A stretch of 64,000 nt of DNA from Symsagittifera roscoffensis. Taxonomy: Eukaryota > Xenacoelomorpha > Acoela > Convolutidae. Shown in pieces: positions 23,701 through 35,510 of the stretch. Both the position numbers and the translations under genes were made by a program. The notes under the pieces are model-generated. The model searched no databases and had not been told where the DNA came from. It saw only the letters and a program-made list of their open reading frames with translations. The stretch is taken from assembly GCF_963678635.1 (NCBI RefSeq), contig NC_087062.1, forward strand, positions 52,958,473 through 53,022,472. The letters run 5' to 3'. Every line of letters begins with the position of its first letter. The first letter of the stretch is position 1.

Positions 23701-26700
23701 GAGCCGGATGGACCGCGTCCTTCTTGGCGAAAGTTTACCCAACGCTTTCTCGATACCTGAAGAAAGAATTTCTCCAAGCAGTCGTTGAAGTATCAATCGT
23801 TGAATTACTAACCCTGTTTGTGACGTTTGCAATGGAGAATTTTGTGAGAGGACCAGCGATACTGCTCACCGAGGGAGTGCAGAAATTGCGATTAGACGGA
23901 CTTCTAACGTTAATTGCGATAACACACGGAAACTTGGGAGGATTGATGAATCTGACACACTATCCGGAGCAGATGAGGGAGAACGTGAGGAGATTCGACG
24001 TGAAGCGAACCAGGGGTCCTGGACTAAGACAGGAGATCTGCGACATACTCTTATCCAATACCTCCTACAGCAGAATCGCTTTGGAACATGAGAGGATGAG
24101 ACAATCCAGAGTGAGGAAGACGGGCGATGTCATGCTGGGGGCATGCCCGTGCAACTGATCTGAGCTTAGCTATGAGGACCGATCTCTTAGCATTGATCAG
24201 AGGAGCCAGGGAGTTCGTGAAAGTGATATGCGGTCCGGCAGTCACGTTTGCATTTCCTGACGTTAAGGTGGAGGCGTACAGGAGGTCGGTGTTGCACCTG
24301 AACCTCATATCAGCAGTAGACGGAAGTGCACTTAACTGGTGTCAGCAACACGCGCTACGAGAGTTGATGAGTGAGGACTTGTTATTCGCGAAGATATCAG
24401 AGCCGGATATGACCGTCATAAACTTTGATGATAACTTCCGAGACAGGATGGGAGAAATGGATAGAGGGCACATCGAGGTATTCCCGAAGCTCTGGAATCT
24501 AAGGTTCTACGATAAGACAAACCGCGAAGTCAAAAGAATTCCTCGACTGACCGCAGCATACCACAAATTGAGAGAAGAAACGAAGGGCTGGGGTGACTAC
24601 AAGAAACTGCCAAAAGAGATCCCCGAAGTCCCTTTGATCAGAAGGATGTTGCTCGGAGCAGACTCCGTAGTACAAACCCCTAGGTTGAGAGCCTTTGAAA
24701 CCTATGAAAGGAGGGTAGGGGATTTCGTGGGCAGAAACGCCGCATTGCTGCAGTATACGCAGTTTGCCTACACGGATGAAACAACCAGGAGACGGATGAG
24801 CAATACATCGACTCCGAAGCCTGGTCGACTCGATGAGGAATGGGGGAGCTGGATTTAGCGCCTATGGTCATGAGAGGCAAGGCTGACTTACCAGTAGCCT
24901 CCTCAATCTTAACGAGTGTAAAACCAGAATTAACGGTGGGCGGAACACTACAGAATAGAACCATGTTAGCACCCTTCGGCTGTGAAGAAGTCAAAGTAGT
25001 TCTCGGAGAAGAGGAAGATCAGTCAGCGGGCAGACTAGTTGTACCGAAATTTCCAGATGGAGCAAGGGACGAAGAACAAGGGCCCTCAAGTTCAGGAAAG
25101 AATCCGAGACGAGAAGATGGGCAGGTAGGAAGCCGTCCATCGGAAGAACCTATGCAACAGGATCCCGATCAGGCTGATGAAGAGGACGATAAGGCTTAGA
25201 CTGGAGGGATGTCCAGCCTGGACTTCAACTTTCTCAGCGACTTTGAAAACGGCGCGGACACGTTGGAAGCGGCAACTGAGCCGGCAGACGAGGGAGCTTC
25301 CACGCTGGAGCCCCCGTCGGCCTTCATGGAACGTTGCCCGAAGAAGAGTGGGAGGTACATCATAGAGACCATGAAAATAGGACGGGATGTAGAATGGATA
25401 GAGTGGCCTTCATGGAAGAGGTTTGGACAGTAGTTCAAAGCTACGGAACCCTGTCTATTTTGAAACTAGGTCTCAACAGACCCCTAATGCGGGAAGTCCT
25501 TGACAAACTCGACCTGTGTGAAGGGAGATTGAGCGAGTTACTGATTGACTCGGCCACTGACGAAAGTGAGGCAAAATCTCCTATAAAGATGACGCCGCAA
25601 GAAGACAAAGAAGAAGTTGTGTAACTGCCAAGAACCCGAAAGGGAACGATGCGATCAAAGATGGTGGTTGACAGGGTTAAGGAAATGAAAATGAAACTTG
25701 GCAGCAAAGTGTCACTGAGGAAAGCGGGAAAAACAAAGGTGGATTCCGAAATCTCGATAAAAGCTATCAACTCAGCCAAAAGAAAACGCGCCGAGGAGGC
25801 CATGGACATGGGAATGGTGATGATCGATTGCCTGGCACAGACAGGAGGTTGACTGACGTAGCGATGGTCCCACCCATTCTCATGGCAGGAATAAAATCAG
25901 CCACTTACAAAACCAAGAGGAGTGACCGCACTCTGAATGGAGCGACGTTAGAAATGGAGATACTCAGCCAATGTGGAGAGAGTGCCCTTAAAGATTTCAA
26001 ACCGTCTCCCATGAATCACGGAAAGGGAAGCGTCGTAGGAAAGATAGCCCTAGTGGAATATAACCGTCTGACAGTGTTGGAAACTGTGTCGATTGATTTG
26101 CCCGCCGGTGGATACATGGAGATGATGGAGTACAGAAATTCGGCCAGAGGACACTTAATTGCTCTGGAAGACAAAAGTGCTATGGAAGTTTATTTGGAGA
26201 CGATGATGCAAGGCACAACCCTGAAGCAGAAGGCATACGGAACTCTGGTATTGTCTGAATTGCACGCTGAAACGATCGAGCAGTTGGTGAGACTACCATG
26301 GAGAGCAGTAGTGTTACGGTACTTCGAAAAAGAATTGAGAACCACTCCGAAGATACACGCTCTGATAGCAATTCCCTATGTGAGAACAGAGTTGCAACTG
26401 AGGTTTGCTTGGTGCATGAGTGAACTGACACGCAGGGAAAATGATTCGGAAGAAAGAAAAAGATCGAAGGGAGAGAAGGTGTTCTTAATGACGAGTATGA
26501 TGGATCTGTTAGCCCAAGAAGGAGCGGCAGTAGCGTGCGCGAAGCGGAGAGACGCTCTGTGTTTCATTCGATTCAAGATAGAACAAATGTCAGTGCCAGC
26601 ATTGAACACTTGTGTCAAGATGCTAAGAGAAAGCGATGAACAAGCGAAAGCCTTGTTCCTACTAGCACTTTTGGACATCCATCAGTGTAAGCCGATGCCA

Positions 26701-28890
26701 GTGAAATTGAAGGAGCCTGTGGAGCTGGAATCGATGGAAAAGATTGATGAAATAAAGAGATTCTCTAACAAGGAGATGAAGCTCACAAAAGAATCTATGG
26801 GAGCACTGCCGAAGTCCAATGAATACTGTGGACCGATCAGGAAGTAGTCATACAGTTACGTATCTGGAGTAATAGGGATGGCGTACAACCGTTTCGTAAA
26901 GAAGACATACGCGATTGCTTCTTTGATTACGAGCAAGCAGTGTTGCTAAGATTCTGGACGTCAGGAATAGCGACAATAAGAAACGCTGCTAATGAGCAGA
27001 ACAAGCTGGGACTAGTCTTGGAGGAAAAGGTGACTGCACCTTCAGTACCAAAATCTGACAACCAAGTGGGGTTTGGATTGGGATTCTCGGACAAACTGCT
27101 AAGAACGAGTTTGATGGTGGTGTGGGAACTGATGAAACCATCATGGCGTCCGAGTCCAAACGCCGATTCGATATTGCGTGCGACACAAGACGTGCAGGGG
27201 GAACTGAACTCAGGCTGTAACTTGCGTGACCTGAACATCATTTACAATTTGATGATGACAGCCTCTAAGAGCAACGGAGAAGACAAAGTAGAGTTGCCTG
27301 GCTGGGGACCAGAGGACTGGATCAAGCCTGGTAGCTGTCTGCAGAAGTCTGTGGACTGGAAGGTCACATCTGTGGTGGTCTGGATTGCGTAAATACCCTG
27401 GAGAAACATTATAAGCAATTGACGGTTTTGTTTGGGAACATTGTGATGAAAGCAAAAACGGAAACGGAATTGATTGCAGATTGCCATGGAGGAACCGAGG
27501 TGAATCTAGTGACTGCACTAGGATTCTACAGCATGTCTGGTTCTTTAGAGTCACTATTGAATCTAGAACAAAAGCATGAGATGGTCACAACCATCAGTGT
27601 AGAAGTTTTTCCGGGAGTTTGGCAAACCGAGCAGAAAAATAATGGAAATTGGAGAGAAGCGATCGAGGCGGAAATAAACATCCGGCACAGTGAAACCTAT
27701 CGTAGACCGACTGGAGCGAGATATTTAGTGGGATCAACTTCAACTCCAATGTGCAAGAGCCGATACCTAGTGCATTTTGTAGCGGTGGATGTGAAAAGTA
27801 CGAGACCGATCGTGGATCAAGCCTTCTCAGTGCCAAAATGCGTAAGACTAGCGAGAATGTCAGAAAAATTTTACAAATTACTGCGCAAAATGTTCTCAGC
27901 AGTTCCAGAGAGAACCAAAGAGGAATTAGAAACGATACTGGGAAAGAAGTTCATGGGGTACGCCAGTGGGAACTTCAGTGACTTTGAAAGACAAAAGCAG
28001 AAAGGGTCAACAGTCACGGATTACAATGCATTAGATGAGAATGACGAAGTCCACCGAGCAATGATGGAAGTGGAACCACTACTGGAAGCGTCGGGAAAGC
28101 GTAATTGGAGGAGCATCATGTCGACACATGATGAGTTCCCTGTCATTGCTTGCTACAAACATGGTGGTACCCCGGGCGTAGTAATCTGGTTTTGATCTGG
28201 GACTCTGGAGAGCTGCTCTTCATGGGTTTACCAATTTCATCACAGCCCATAACGATAGTGATAGTGGGAGTTATGATGGCGATACAATAACTAGAAGGTC
28301 ATGTAAGAGAGAACAATAGACAATAAACGCCTAAAAAGAACAATTGCAGGAATTGTTTTGTCTAAAAGATTTAGATCTTTTCTAGACAACGTGCAAAATC
28401 TTGAACATACCGATGGAAGTGAAAAAAAAAATGGGGACCAGAAGACGACTGATGCCATGGTGTAGAGCCAACATGACTGCATTGTTAAACGATTATGACA
28501 AGAAGCATATGTCGAAGCACAGCAGAGTGTACAGTGCGTATAAGCTGGACATTGGAATAGGAGCTTTCAAGCGAGCTTCTATAACTCATCGGAATGCAGT
28601 AACCACTGCGGTAAAGAGAACATGGAGAACAATTTAATGTGACGGAAGAGAAAGAGAAGAAATGCTGAAGGATGACCTGGAGAGAAACGGGACGTTGTGC
28701 CACCACAACAGCTTCTGCCAAAACAGAGAAATTAACGTTGATCCTCTACCTTGTTGTAAACAAAGAATAGAAGATCAGAAGTGTTGGAGGACTGCCTCCA
28801 ACAGCCTCATAATAGCAACCGACGTGTTGCAAGACACTGAGACTGAAAGTGAGGAGTCAATATCGCAGGAGGAGGAGATGGAACATTGAT
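20704..28890 (+). mobile_element. Long decayed ORF region with SGNH-hydrolase-like signatures, probably LTR-element derived (fossil)
   Basis: About 8 kb of plus-strand, codon-like sequence of higher GC than its surroundings, broken by many interruptions (a dozen or more). At 21400-21600 it shows a pattern like SGNH/GDSL hydrolases: SDSMV (block I-like), AFGGAT (block II-like Gly) and LIGTNNVSRG (block III-like G-x-N). A second weaker G-x-N pattern (FAGMN) occurs near 22865. Other stretches (22970-23300, 24127-24858, 25828-26847, 27419-28195) are alpha/beta-looking or helical and unrecognised. SGNH domains are known in some retroelement ORFs, such as ORF1 of certain CR1-like LINEs. Placement after a gypsy pol and the similar decay suggest one composite element, but this is inference. 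I cannot assign LTRs. Confidence 0.5.
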
Positions 28891-30599
28891 AAATGGCCGA
28901 AAAACAAGATGCAAAAAGGAAACAAAATAGAAGAATTCAGAAGTTTTAGAACTTCTTAACGACGAAAACAAAGAGTGAGCAAAGAAAGAAACAAAGAAGC
29001 AACGAAAGAGAAGTTGTGAAAACTAAGAATTGTTTTGTATGTCAAAAACTCAAATATGAAACAAAGCAACTAAGTTTGCTATTGAATCTGAAGAGAAAAC
29101 AATTAGTTGAAATTTGAAGGATAAAGAATTTGTTGCATTTATAAATTTGCATTATGATTTTGATTAGTGGCTTTAGAGAGACTTATTACTCATTTAGAAA
29201 TGCTTTAGTGGAGACTATACTAAAATACTCCAGCCTGTATGATCGTTTTTAATCAACTAAGATGACTGATAACTTTGTGGTGACATGAAAGGCTTGGGTA
29301 ATCTCTTGAAAAGGGAGATTATTTCATTGTTCCTTCTAACCACCGAGTTCCTTAATTTTAATATTCAGGGCCAGTAACAACTAAATTTCCGAAAAGAAGA
29401 AGCATAGTAGGATAATTTTAGTTTGTTGGTGGACAGGACTGTCCTGTGTCCCAACACTTTTTAAACCTAGGAGAAAAAGTTTTAAATCGGGACATAGACG
29501 TTGAAAGTCAGAAAAATAAATTTATCTCCAGTCATTTTCTCAAAAGTGCAGATTAGTGAGAGAATTTGGATGTCTACAATAGTGTAGTTTGATGCCATTT
29601 ATATTTTGCAGTGAGTCGATAAGACGTAGATAAAAGTGATTTCATGCATTTTGTAAATTCTGTTCGATGAAACCGTACCATTTTGATGAAGACTACAGGA
29701 CTCAATGAGGACATTGACCGGGTGCCCGGGGAGTATGTGACATTCGACCAGAATGGTCAAATTGTAATTTCGCCATCGAATTTTTATTGGAACATCTAAC
29801 CGAGAAGATTGATGGTTTTTATTAATTAGTGATGTTAATTGAACGATCAGACAAATCGGGAAGGGTTAGTTTTGCCTGACATACTTATATTTAATTTTTT
29901 GATTTGGACGTGAAAGTCACGTAACCTTTTATTAATTCGCACACACTGAAACTGCAAAATCAGAACAACAATATTCTCAGTGAAAAACAACACGATTCTC
30001 CGTGGAAAACAACAATGAAAAAACGACTGCAGATTATGATTGTGATCAGAAAGTGTCAGAAACCATTCCAAGTGTTGCCGCTACAATCGTTAGTGAGCAG
30101 TTCACGAGAACAAGGAAGGGTGTTGGGAAGACGTGTCCAGCCTTCCGAGAACAAACAAGAGCGTAATTTCTCCGGTTTCCAGAATCCGGAAGGGTCTCGG
30201 AAGAGAACTGTAACTCGTTGTTTTAACAACTTTTAGCTTCCCGGAATGTCTTGAGTTGAATCTATTTAATACCAAATTCATTTTCAGATTATGAGAAGCT
30301 AGGAGATAGGGGAATGGTTTGATCCATCTTCGTTGGAGATGATGATTTTCATCTACTGAACAAAAACAATAGTAATATAATATAGAAGTAGTACCCCTGC
30401 TTTTAGGAGTGACTTCGTGGTCTGAGGATTTTGAGACCCAGCCATGAGCTCACTATTTTGCATATAGTTATGTTAATTGAAGCGTTCTGATCGAAGCCGC
30501 AAACAGTAACGTTTTTTGTCGACCAGCTGTTAAAAAGATCACCAAAAGGACTGGCCAAAAGACCACCAAAAGGACCACCAAAAGACACAGATTACAAAA
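28891..30599. other. Noncoding flank after the gypsy-related block
   Basis: No convincing gene. A purine-rich stretch with GGGTGCCCGGGGAG (29718-29731) is followed by TGTGACATTCGACC at 29737, which resembles a polypurine tract meeting an LTR start. I found no second copy of that sequence, so an LTR here is only a possibility. Short frames in both directions look random. Confidence 0.35.
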
Positions 30600-30740
30600 A
30601 ATTACTAACTTTCAAGTGGTTTTCACCACAAGAAGACTAGAATTATGCTTACCATCCTTGAAGTCAGCATTTTCTAATGACCTCAAGTCAGGAGTGGTTT
30701 ATAAACTGTCATGTAGTGGCTGCACTTCCACCATGTAGAG
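30600..30740 (+). mobile_element. Fragment of a second Penelope-like element (GIY-YIG start)
   Basis: A plus-strand frame at about 30647-30736 reads LPSLKSAFSNDLKSGVVYKL and then SCSGC, ending in a stop. It parallels the linker and start of the GIY-YIG domain of the intact element (LPNLKS ... VVYKLSCPGC). Only this short piece is recognisable, so it is a truncated relative of the element at 32672-35510. Confidence 0.65.
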
Positions 30741-31010
30741 CTGCGTTTAGACGCTAGCAAATTGTTTTAAAACCTAGCCTTACTTTCCGTCGATAAGTAC
30801 TTCGGGCGAATGTTACACTAAGTCCATCTGCGCGTTCTGGCCGATAGCCCAAAAACAGTAACGATTTTGTCGACCCGATGTTAAAGGACCACACATAGAA
30901 CTGGCTTTGGTAGAGACAATTAAAAGCATATGAAGCTGTGTTTAGAGCTAGCCAGTCGTTTCATAGCTTTCTTTTCCGTCGATATGTACTTCCGGGCGAA
31001 TGTTAATAAT
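30735..31010. repeat. Diverged ~80-bp direct duplication
   Basis: 30738-30826 and 30930-31006 share GCTGTGTTTAGA, a CTAGC core and TTTCCGTCGATA..GTACTTC..GGGCGAATGTTA. Both follow sequence mentioning TTTTGTCGACC, so a larger unit (from about 30480) may be duplicated. No coding function seen. Confidence 0.55.
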
Positions 31011-31063
31011 CATAATAATATTAATAATATGAATTTAGCGTACGCAAGGGGTTTCCCCCCACA

Positions 31064-31315
31064 GTTTCAGTTGAATTAGTTAGACATATTTCTGCAGTTG
31101 TTTCGGGTGCAGTCGCACAAATTTTTCCAGCTACAGGGGTTGGAGTCATCGAATCTTTTCTCGAAATGCTCCCACATCAATTGCAGCAACCGTCCTTTGA
31201 GTCCTATCGTGTTGGTAAAGTCCATTTTTTGAGGAACCAATTTAGCCAGCCTCTTTGCATGAAACCAGAAACTTTTTTCACAAACAATTGTTGCAGGGCG
31301 TGTACATTAAAATAA
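31064..31315 (+). CDS. Possible terminal exon of an unrecognised gene
   Basis: An open frame of about 83 codons follows a pyrimidine tract and two candidate acceptors (CCCCCCACAG at about 31064 and TTTCAG at 31070, same frame). It runs to TAA at 31313-31315, which overlaps an AATAAA hexamer (31311-31316). It includes HISAVVSGAVAQIFPATGVG and ends CCRACTLK. I recognise no family and see no upstream exon, and it lies between a Penelope fragment and a LINE. It could equally be a chance frame or part of an old element. Confidence 0.3.
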   Translation, partial: VSVELVRHISAVVSGAVAQIFPATGVGVIESFLEMLPHQLQQPSFESYRVGKVHFLRNQFSQPLCMKPETFFTNNCCRACTLK

Positions 31316-31439
31316 ACGAGATCTTGTATTAGCTATGTCATTTTTTGGCGGAAAATAGTCAGAAAAATTGTAGTCCTAGTGATTATTGAGGATTTTAGAT
31401 AGTAGAACTAAATTATTGAGCTGAATGTACGTAGGTAAA

Positions 31440-32671
31440 GTCAGTATTCCTAGACGCTGAAGCGACGTTTTGTAATTAAGATCTGTTGCATGCATTGCGT
31501 TGAACACCTTCTAAGAGATTCATTCATTCGACGTTCAATTGATAGCACGCTGAACCGTAAAGCAAAACTGGAATAACCACTGATTTGAACAGGTTAAGTT
31601 TGGTATTGGTATTAAGAGGCAGTGGGTTGCGCTTAAGCATGCATAGAGTGTTGAGGGTTTTTCCTCTTCTAAGTTTAATATCCGATTTCCAGCCTCGATC
31701 CGATTTTACAATTATTCCTAGGTCTTTTTCTTCTGAGATTTTCTTAATTAAAATTGAGTCGAAGTAAAAGTTGCTACTTGTGGGACGTTTAACCGGTAGG
31801 TGAGTGCATTTTGACGCATTGAACGCAATCTGGTTTTGTTGAGTCCACGTGAAGATGTTATTTAGGTCATTCTGAAAATCTTCACCAATTCGTATGAACT
31901 TTGCGTCGTCTGCGTATAGGAAGCTGGTGGAATGATTACTTACACTTGGTAGGTCGTTAATCATGACAAGAAAGAATTATGGCCCGAGGATTGATCATTT
32001 AGGAGCACCACTTGCCTCTGATTTCCAGCGAGTAGAGCTTATCAATCGGAATACCGTGATCTACTTTGTCAACAGCGTTCTCGAAATCGGTTTATATTAC
32101 GTCTACTTCTTCATTTTTGCTTATAGCTGAATCTATGGTATCAAGATAGAGCAGCGTTTGGATGATCCCTGACCTTATCGCGCAAAATCCGAATTGGTTG
32201 TTGTGCAACATAGGTTCTAGATGTTTATATAGATCGATGAAAAGAATTTTTTCGAAGTTTTTGCTGGCAATATTAAGTAGTGATATTGGTCTGTAGTTAG
32301 TTATCGAGGCCTTTCTTCCATTTCTTTTTGGACATTAGGTTGACAATAGAGTATTTCCATTGATCAGGGAAACAACAGGTCTGGAGTGCTTTATATATGA
32401 TATGGTAGAGAGAGGGCGTTAAAGATTCACTACAACGCTTAAAGAAAACGGAAGGTAGTAGATCGGGACCTCTCAATTTACTTAGATCTAGATCAATACA
32501 CAGTTTGGCAATCAGATTCCTGTCTGGTTCTATTTTATGCATTATTTGTTTAACTGAGTGCTCTTGTTTTTCAAGACAGGATGGTTGAGAAGAGATTATA
32601 AATGCTGAGTTAAAAAACTTGGCAAATAGATTAGCTTGTTCTGGCAAGGTTTTCGCAACTGAATTATCAAG
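31440..32671 (-). mobile_element. Jockey/CR1-like LINE, reverse-transcriptase part
   Basis: Minus-strand reading shows the N-terminal RT region (32297-32647, with LRGPDLLPSVFFKRC and FPDQWKYSIV) and the catalytic RT segment (31524-31964, with MINDLPS, FLYADDAKFI, and WTQQNQIAFNASKC). Between them (31965-32296) coding similarity continues but the frame is disrupted, so the copy is dead. YADD plus INDLP are typical of the Jockey/CR1 branch of LINEs. The other half of the same element lies at 35511-36190, separated by a Penelope-like insertion. The 3' end near 31440 is approximate; no poly(A) or simple tail is evident. Confidence 0.85.
32661..32671. repeat. Left target-site duplication of the Penelope-like element
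   Basis: GAATTATCAAG here recurs exactly at 35511-35521, directly bordering the element and within the interrupted LINE. Confidence 0.85.
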
Positions 32672-35510
32672 AATATTTCAGTTGCGAAAACCTTGCGAAA
32701 ATTTCATTGAAAAGCTTTACACAACATTGATGTTTTATTCCTAAGATATTTGTGGATCAATGTTTTTATCGTGGCGACTTTTAAAGAAGAGATTGGGACA
32801 AACAAACAAATGGCTACTTTATTTGAAGTACGTTAAAGCAAGGAAAAAGTTTGAGAATAATCGGCTACGGGTATCATTCCTGAGAACATGCCTCCGAAAC
32901 GACCTAATACCCAAGTTTCTGATGTTTCGACTGCCAAAAAATGGGATCTTCGAGCAGACAGCTGTCCACAACTTTCAGAAGCGAGAGCTGAGAAGGCATA
33001 TATCAACGGCGGTTCAACAAACAAAAGACTTGGATGTGCAGCTTACAGACGCCAGAAATGCTCTGAAGACTGGTGGAGGTATCCCTGTCCCCAGCATCAT
33101 GTTGCACAGCAGGATTGAAATCAATAAATTCTACCGCATAACTATGAACACACATGCGAAGAAGCTAGCGTCCCTCGCGGCAAAACAGGACAAGCCTTTG
33201 AGAGGTGTTGGAAACACAGTTCGGGTGGTGGGGGACATAACACCACCACAATATGTCGTTGATTTCTTATCATTGGGTCCAAAACATCCTGTAATGGACA
33301 CATTCAAAGAGACACACTTTCTATCAGATGTCGACGTGTTTCTATATAGAGCCAAATGCAATGGAATGGATAACGAACAGTTGAACGAGATCAACTCTAC
33401 GGCACATTGGTACACGAGGATGGCCAAAAAACAGAAACCGGACAAGCTTATTCGCACGGTACGTCAATACCTTAAACGAGAAAGCCTGAAAGCGGTGCCG
33501 TTTGACAAAGGTGCAGGCTACTGTCTGATGAGCGAAAGTGATTACATGGAACGTTTAAATCAAATACTGGATGGCAGACAATTTGAAAAAATCACATCCA
33601 AAAACACAAAAAAGGATTATGCCATAAAATTGGAGGACGCACTCAACAAAAAATTGGTAGCACTACGGCGAAATAACGAGATCTCGGAGGATTTTTACCA
33701 GTCAGTGAAGGCAACGGGGTCACAACCAGCCAGACTATACGGATTGGCTAAGGTTCACAAGAACCAGACTCCATTAAGGCCGGTCCTGTCACTACCAGGG
33801 AGTTGCTACGCCAACTTGGACAAACGCTTGGCAGCGATGTTCCAACAGGTAGAAGGGGCCAATATCGAAACATCGACCAAACAGATAAAGGATAGCCTCT
33901 CTAGTATCACGCTCGCAGAAGACGAAGAGATCATATCCCTAGATGTGGTAAGCCTCTATACAAACGTGCCTGTAGATGAAGCCATTGACCTCGCGGTTGG
34001 GCGCCTATATTCAAACGACAACACGCGGCCTGAAATGTCAAAAGGAACGTTCAAAAAGCTGTTGCAACTAACAGTAAAAAATGTATCATTCTGGGCTAAC
34101 AACCAATGGTATCTTCAGAAGGACGGCGTGGCAATGGGTGCGGCATTAGCTGTCATATTGGCAAACATATGGTTGAAACAATTTGAATATACGTTATCAA
34201 GAGATTCACCACTTCTAGAGAATGCAACCGAATGTGGAATTTGTAAGAGTGAAGTCACATGGGAAAGAAACGCCATCTGCTGTGACATCTGCAATCGATG
34301 GTACCACAGACAATGTGTGGGGATCTCCTTACGAGAGCTCAAGGAGTTGGAAGACCGCGAATGGAACTGCGACAGGCATACGGAACAAGAGACAAAGTTA
34401 TTTGCAAGGTACATGGACGATATCATCCGCTGCATTCGAAAAAGCGATATTGAAAGGCTCATGACGAGTGTTAACAAATTGCATCAAAACTTGCAATTTA
34501 CAGTGGAAAAGGAGGATGATGGGAAAATAGCCTTTTTGGATATGCAAATACACCACGTCTCTAACAGCATTAAAACGTCCTGGTACTCAAAACCAACGGA
34601 TACAGGTCTGATTTTGTCGTTTAGAGCATGTGCGCCGATCAGATACAAGAAAAATATCATAGAGGGGACAATTCATCGCATAAATAACTCAACATCAACC
34701 TGTACTGACTTTCACATGGGCCTGGAGAAGGCCATAGAAACATGGGAAGCGAACCAATACCCGCCAGCATTCTATCACGGTATAGTAAGATCGACGCTCC
34801 ACAAGATTCTCAGTAGTAATAATGAGACACCAAGACAACAACCGTTAAACAAGGAAAAACACGAAACAAAGACCATATTCTCAATGCAATATCGAGGCAG
34901 TATATCTGACAGGTTTGCTAAAAAACTGAGAGCTGTGGCGAACACGTCGGTCGTTTTTACCACGAACAAAATGAGAAGTGTGTTACCCAACTTAAAATCG
35001 AAGATAGACAAAGCTCTTGCCAGTCGGGTCGTTTACAAATTATCATGTCCTGGCTGCATGGCCAGCTATGTCGGCCAAACAAGCCGTCATTTGACCACAA
35101 GACTGCAAGAACACCGAAGATCATCTTCGCCTGTAGGAGAACATACTCGAATCTGCACCGGAGACACCCAATTTACAACGGAGATCATAGACAGAGCGAA
35201 CGATGTCCGAAAACTGATGACTCTAGAGGCAATTCACATCGCTAGAATGAAACCCGGCCTGAACACGCGGGATGAGTTTCGCAGCCTAGAGCTGACTCTG
35301 AAATTATAGAAGAGTATTTTGTTCCAGTGTAAACTGGCTTGCTTTCATATTCACATATCATAGCGAATTTTATTCACTTTGTTTTTAATGTTTAACCTTG
35401 TTAAACTATGTACATTTTACATTTTTATACAAGCTTTTATTTCAGTGTCTGACGATGATGATTATTTCATTGAAAAGCTTTACACAACATTGATGTTTTA
35501 TTCCTAAGAT
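32672..35510 (+). mobile_element. Penelope-like element, apparently intact, inserted in a LINE
   Basis: The unit carries one long ORF between short direct terminal repeats (pseudo-LTRs) of 47 bp, 32701-32747 and 35464-35510, both starting ATTTCATTGAAAAGC. An 11-bp target duplication (GAATTATCAAG) flanks it, and the LINE frame resumes on the other side. At the 5' junction, 32677-32695 is a perfect inverted copy of the flanking target at 32645-32663, an irregularity I attribute to end-joining or template switching during target-primed reverse transcription. Identical terminal repeats and an open ORF suggest recent insertion. Penelope-like elements are eukaryotic retroelements with RT plus GIY-YIG endonuclease and are not LTR kin. 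Confidence 0.92.
32760..35309 (+). CDS. Penelope-like polyprotein: reverse transcriptase with inserted PHD-like finger and GIY-YIG endonuclease
   Basis: 849 aa in one frame, starting 12 bp after the left terminal repeat. The N-terminal ~220 residues are basic and helical. A pre-RT motif VPFDKGAGYCL lies near residue 243. RT motif A is SLDVVSLYTNV (393-403, Asp395), followed by GVAMGAALAVILANIWL (motif B/C side) and YMDD (551-554). Between these, residues 492-540 form a zinc-finger-like block: CGIC, then CDIC, H-x2-C, and W-x-C-x2-H, i.e. Cys4-His-Cys2-His, the spacing of PHD fingers. The C-terminal GIY-YIG nuclease starts at 757 (VVYKLSCPGC, YVGQT 770-774, R776, R780). The protein would nick target DNA and copy its RNA in place. 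The PHD-like insert might bind histone tails and steer insertion, which is inference. All catalytic motifs are present. An ATG upstream is not available in frame. Confidence 0.92.
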   Translation: MFLSWRLLKKRLGQTNKWLLYLKYVKARKKFENNRLRVSFLRTCLRNDLIPKFLMFRLPKNGIFEQTAVHNFQKRELRRHISTAVQQTKDLDVQLTDARNALKTGGGIPVPSIMLHSRIEINKFYRITMNTHAKKLASLAAKQDKPLRGVGNTVRVVGDITPPQYVVDFLSLGPKHPVMDTFKETHFLSDVDVFLYRAKCNGMDNEQLNEINSTAHWYTRMAKKQKPDKLIRTVRQYLKRESLKAVPFDKGAGYCLMSESDYMERLNQILDGRQFEKITSKNTKKDYAIKLEDALNKKLVALRRNNEISEDFYQSVKATGSQPARLYGLAKVHKNQTPLRPVLSLPGSCYANLDKRLAAMFQQVEGANIETSTKQIKDSLSSITLAEDEEIISLDVVSLYTNVPVDEAIDLAVGRLYSNDNTRPEMSKGTFKKLLQLTVKNVSFWANNQWYLQKDGVAMGAALAVILANIWLKQFEYTLSRDSPLLENATECGICKSEVTWERNAICCDICNRWYHRQCVGISLRELKELEDREWNCDRHTEQETKLFARYMDDIIRCIRKSDIERLMTSVNKLHQNLQFTVEKEDDGKIAFLDMQIHHVSNSIKTSWYSKPTDTGLILSFRACAPIRYKKNIIEGTIHRINNSTSTCTDFHMGLEKAIETWEANQYPPAFYHGIVRSTLHKILSSNNETPRQQPLNKEKHETKTIFSMQYRGSISDRFAKKLRAVANTSVVFTTNKMRSVLPNLKSKIDKALASRVVYKLSCPGCMASYVGQTSRHLTTRLQEHRRSSSPVGEHTRICTGDTQFTTEIIDRANDVRKLMTLEAIHIARMKPGLNTRDEFRSLELTLKL

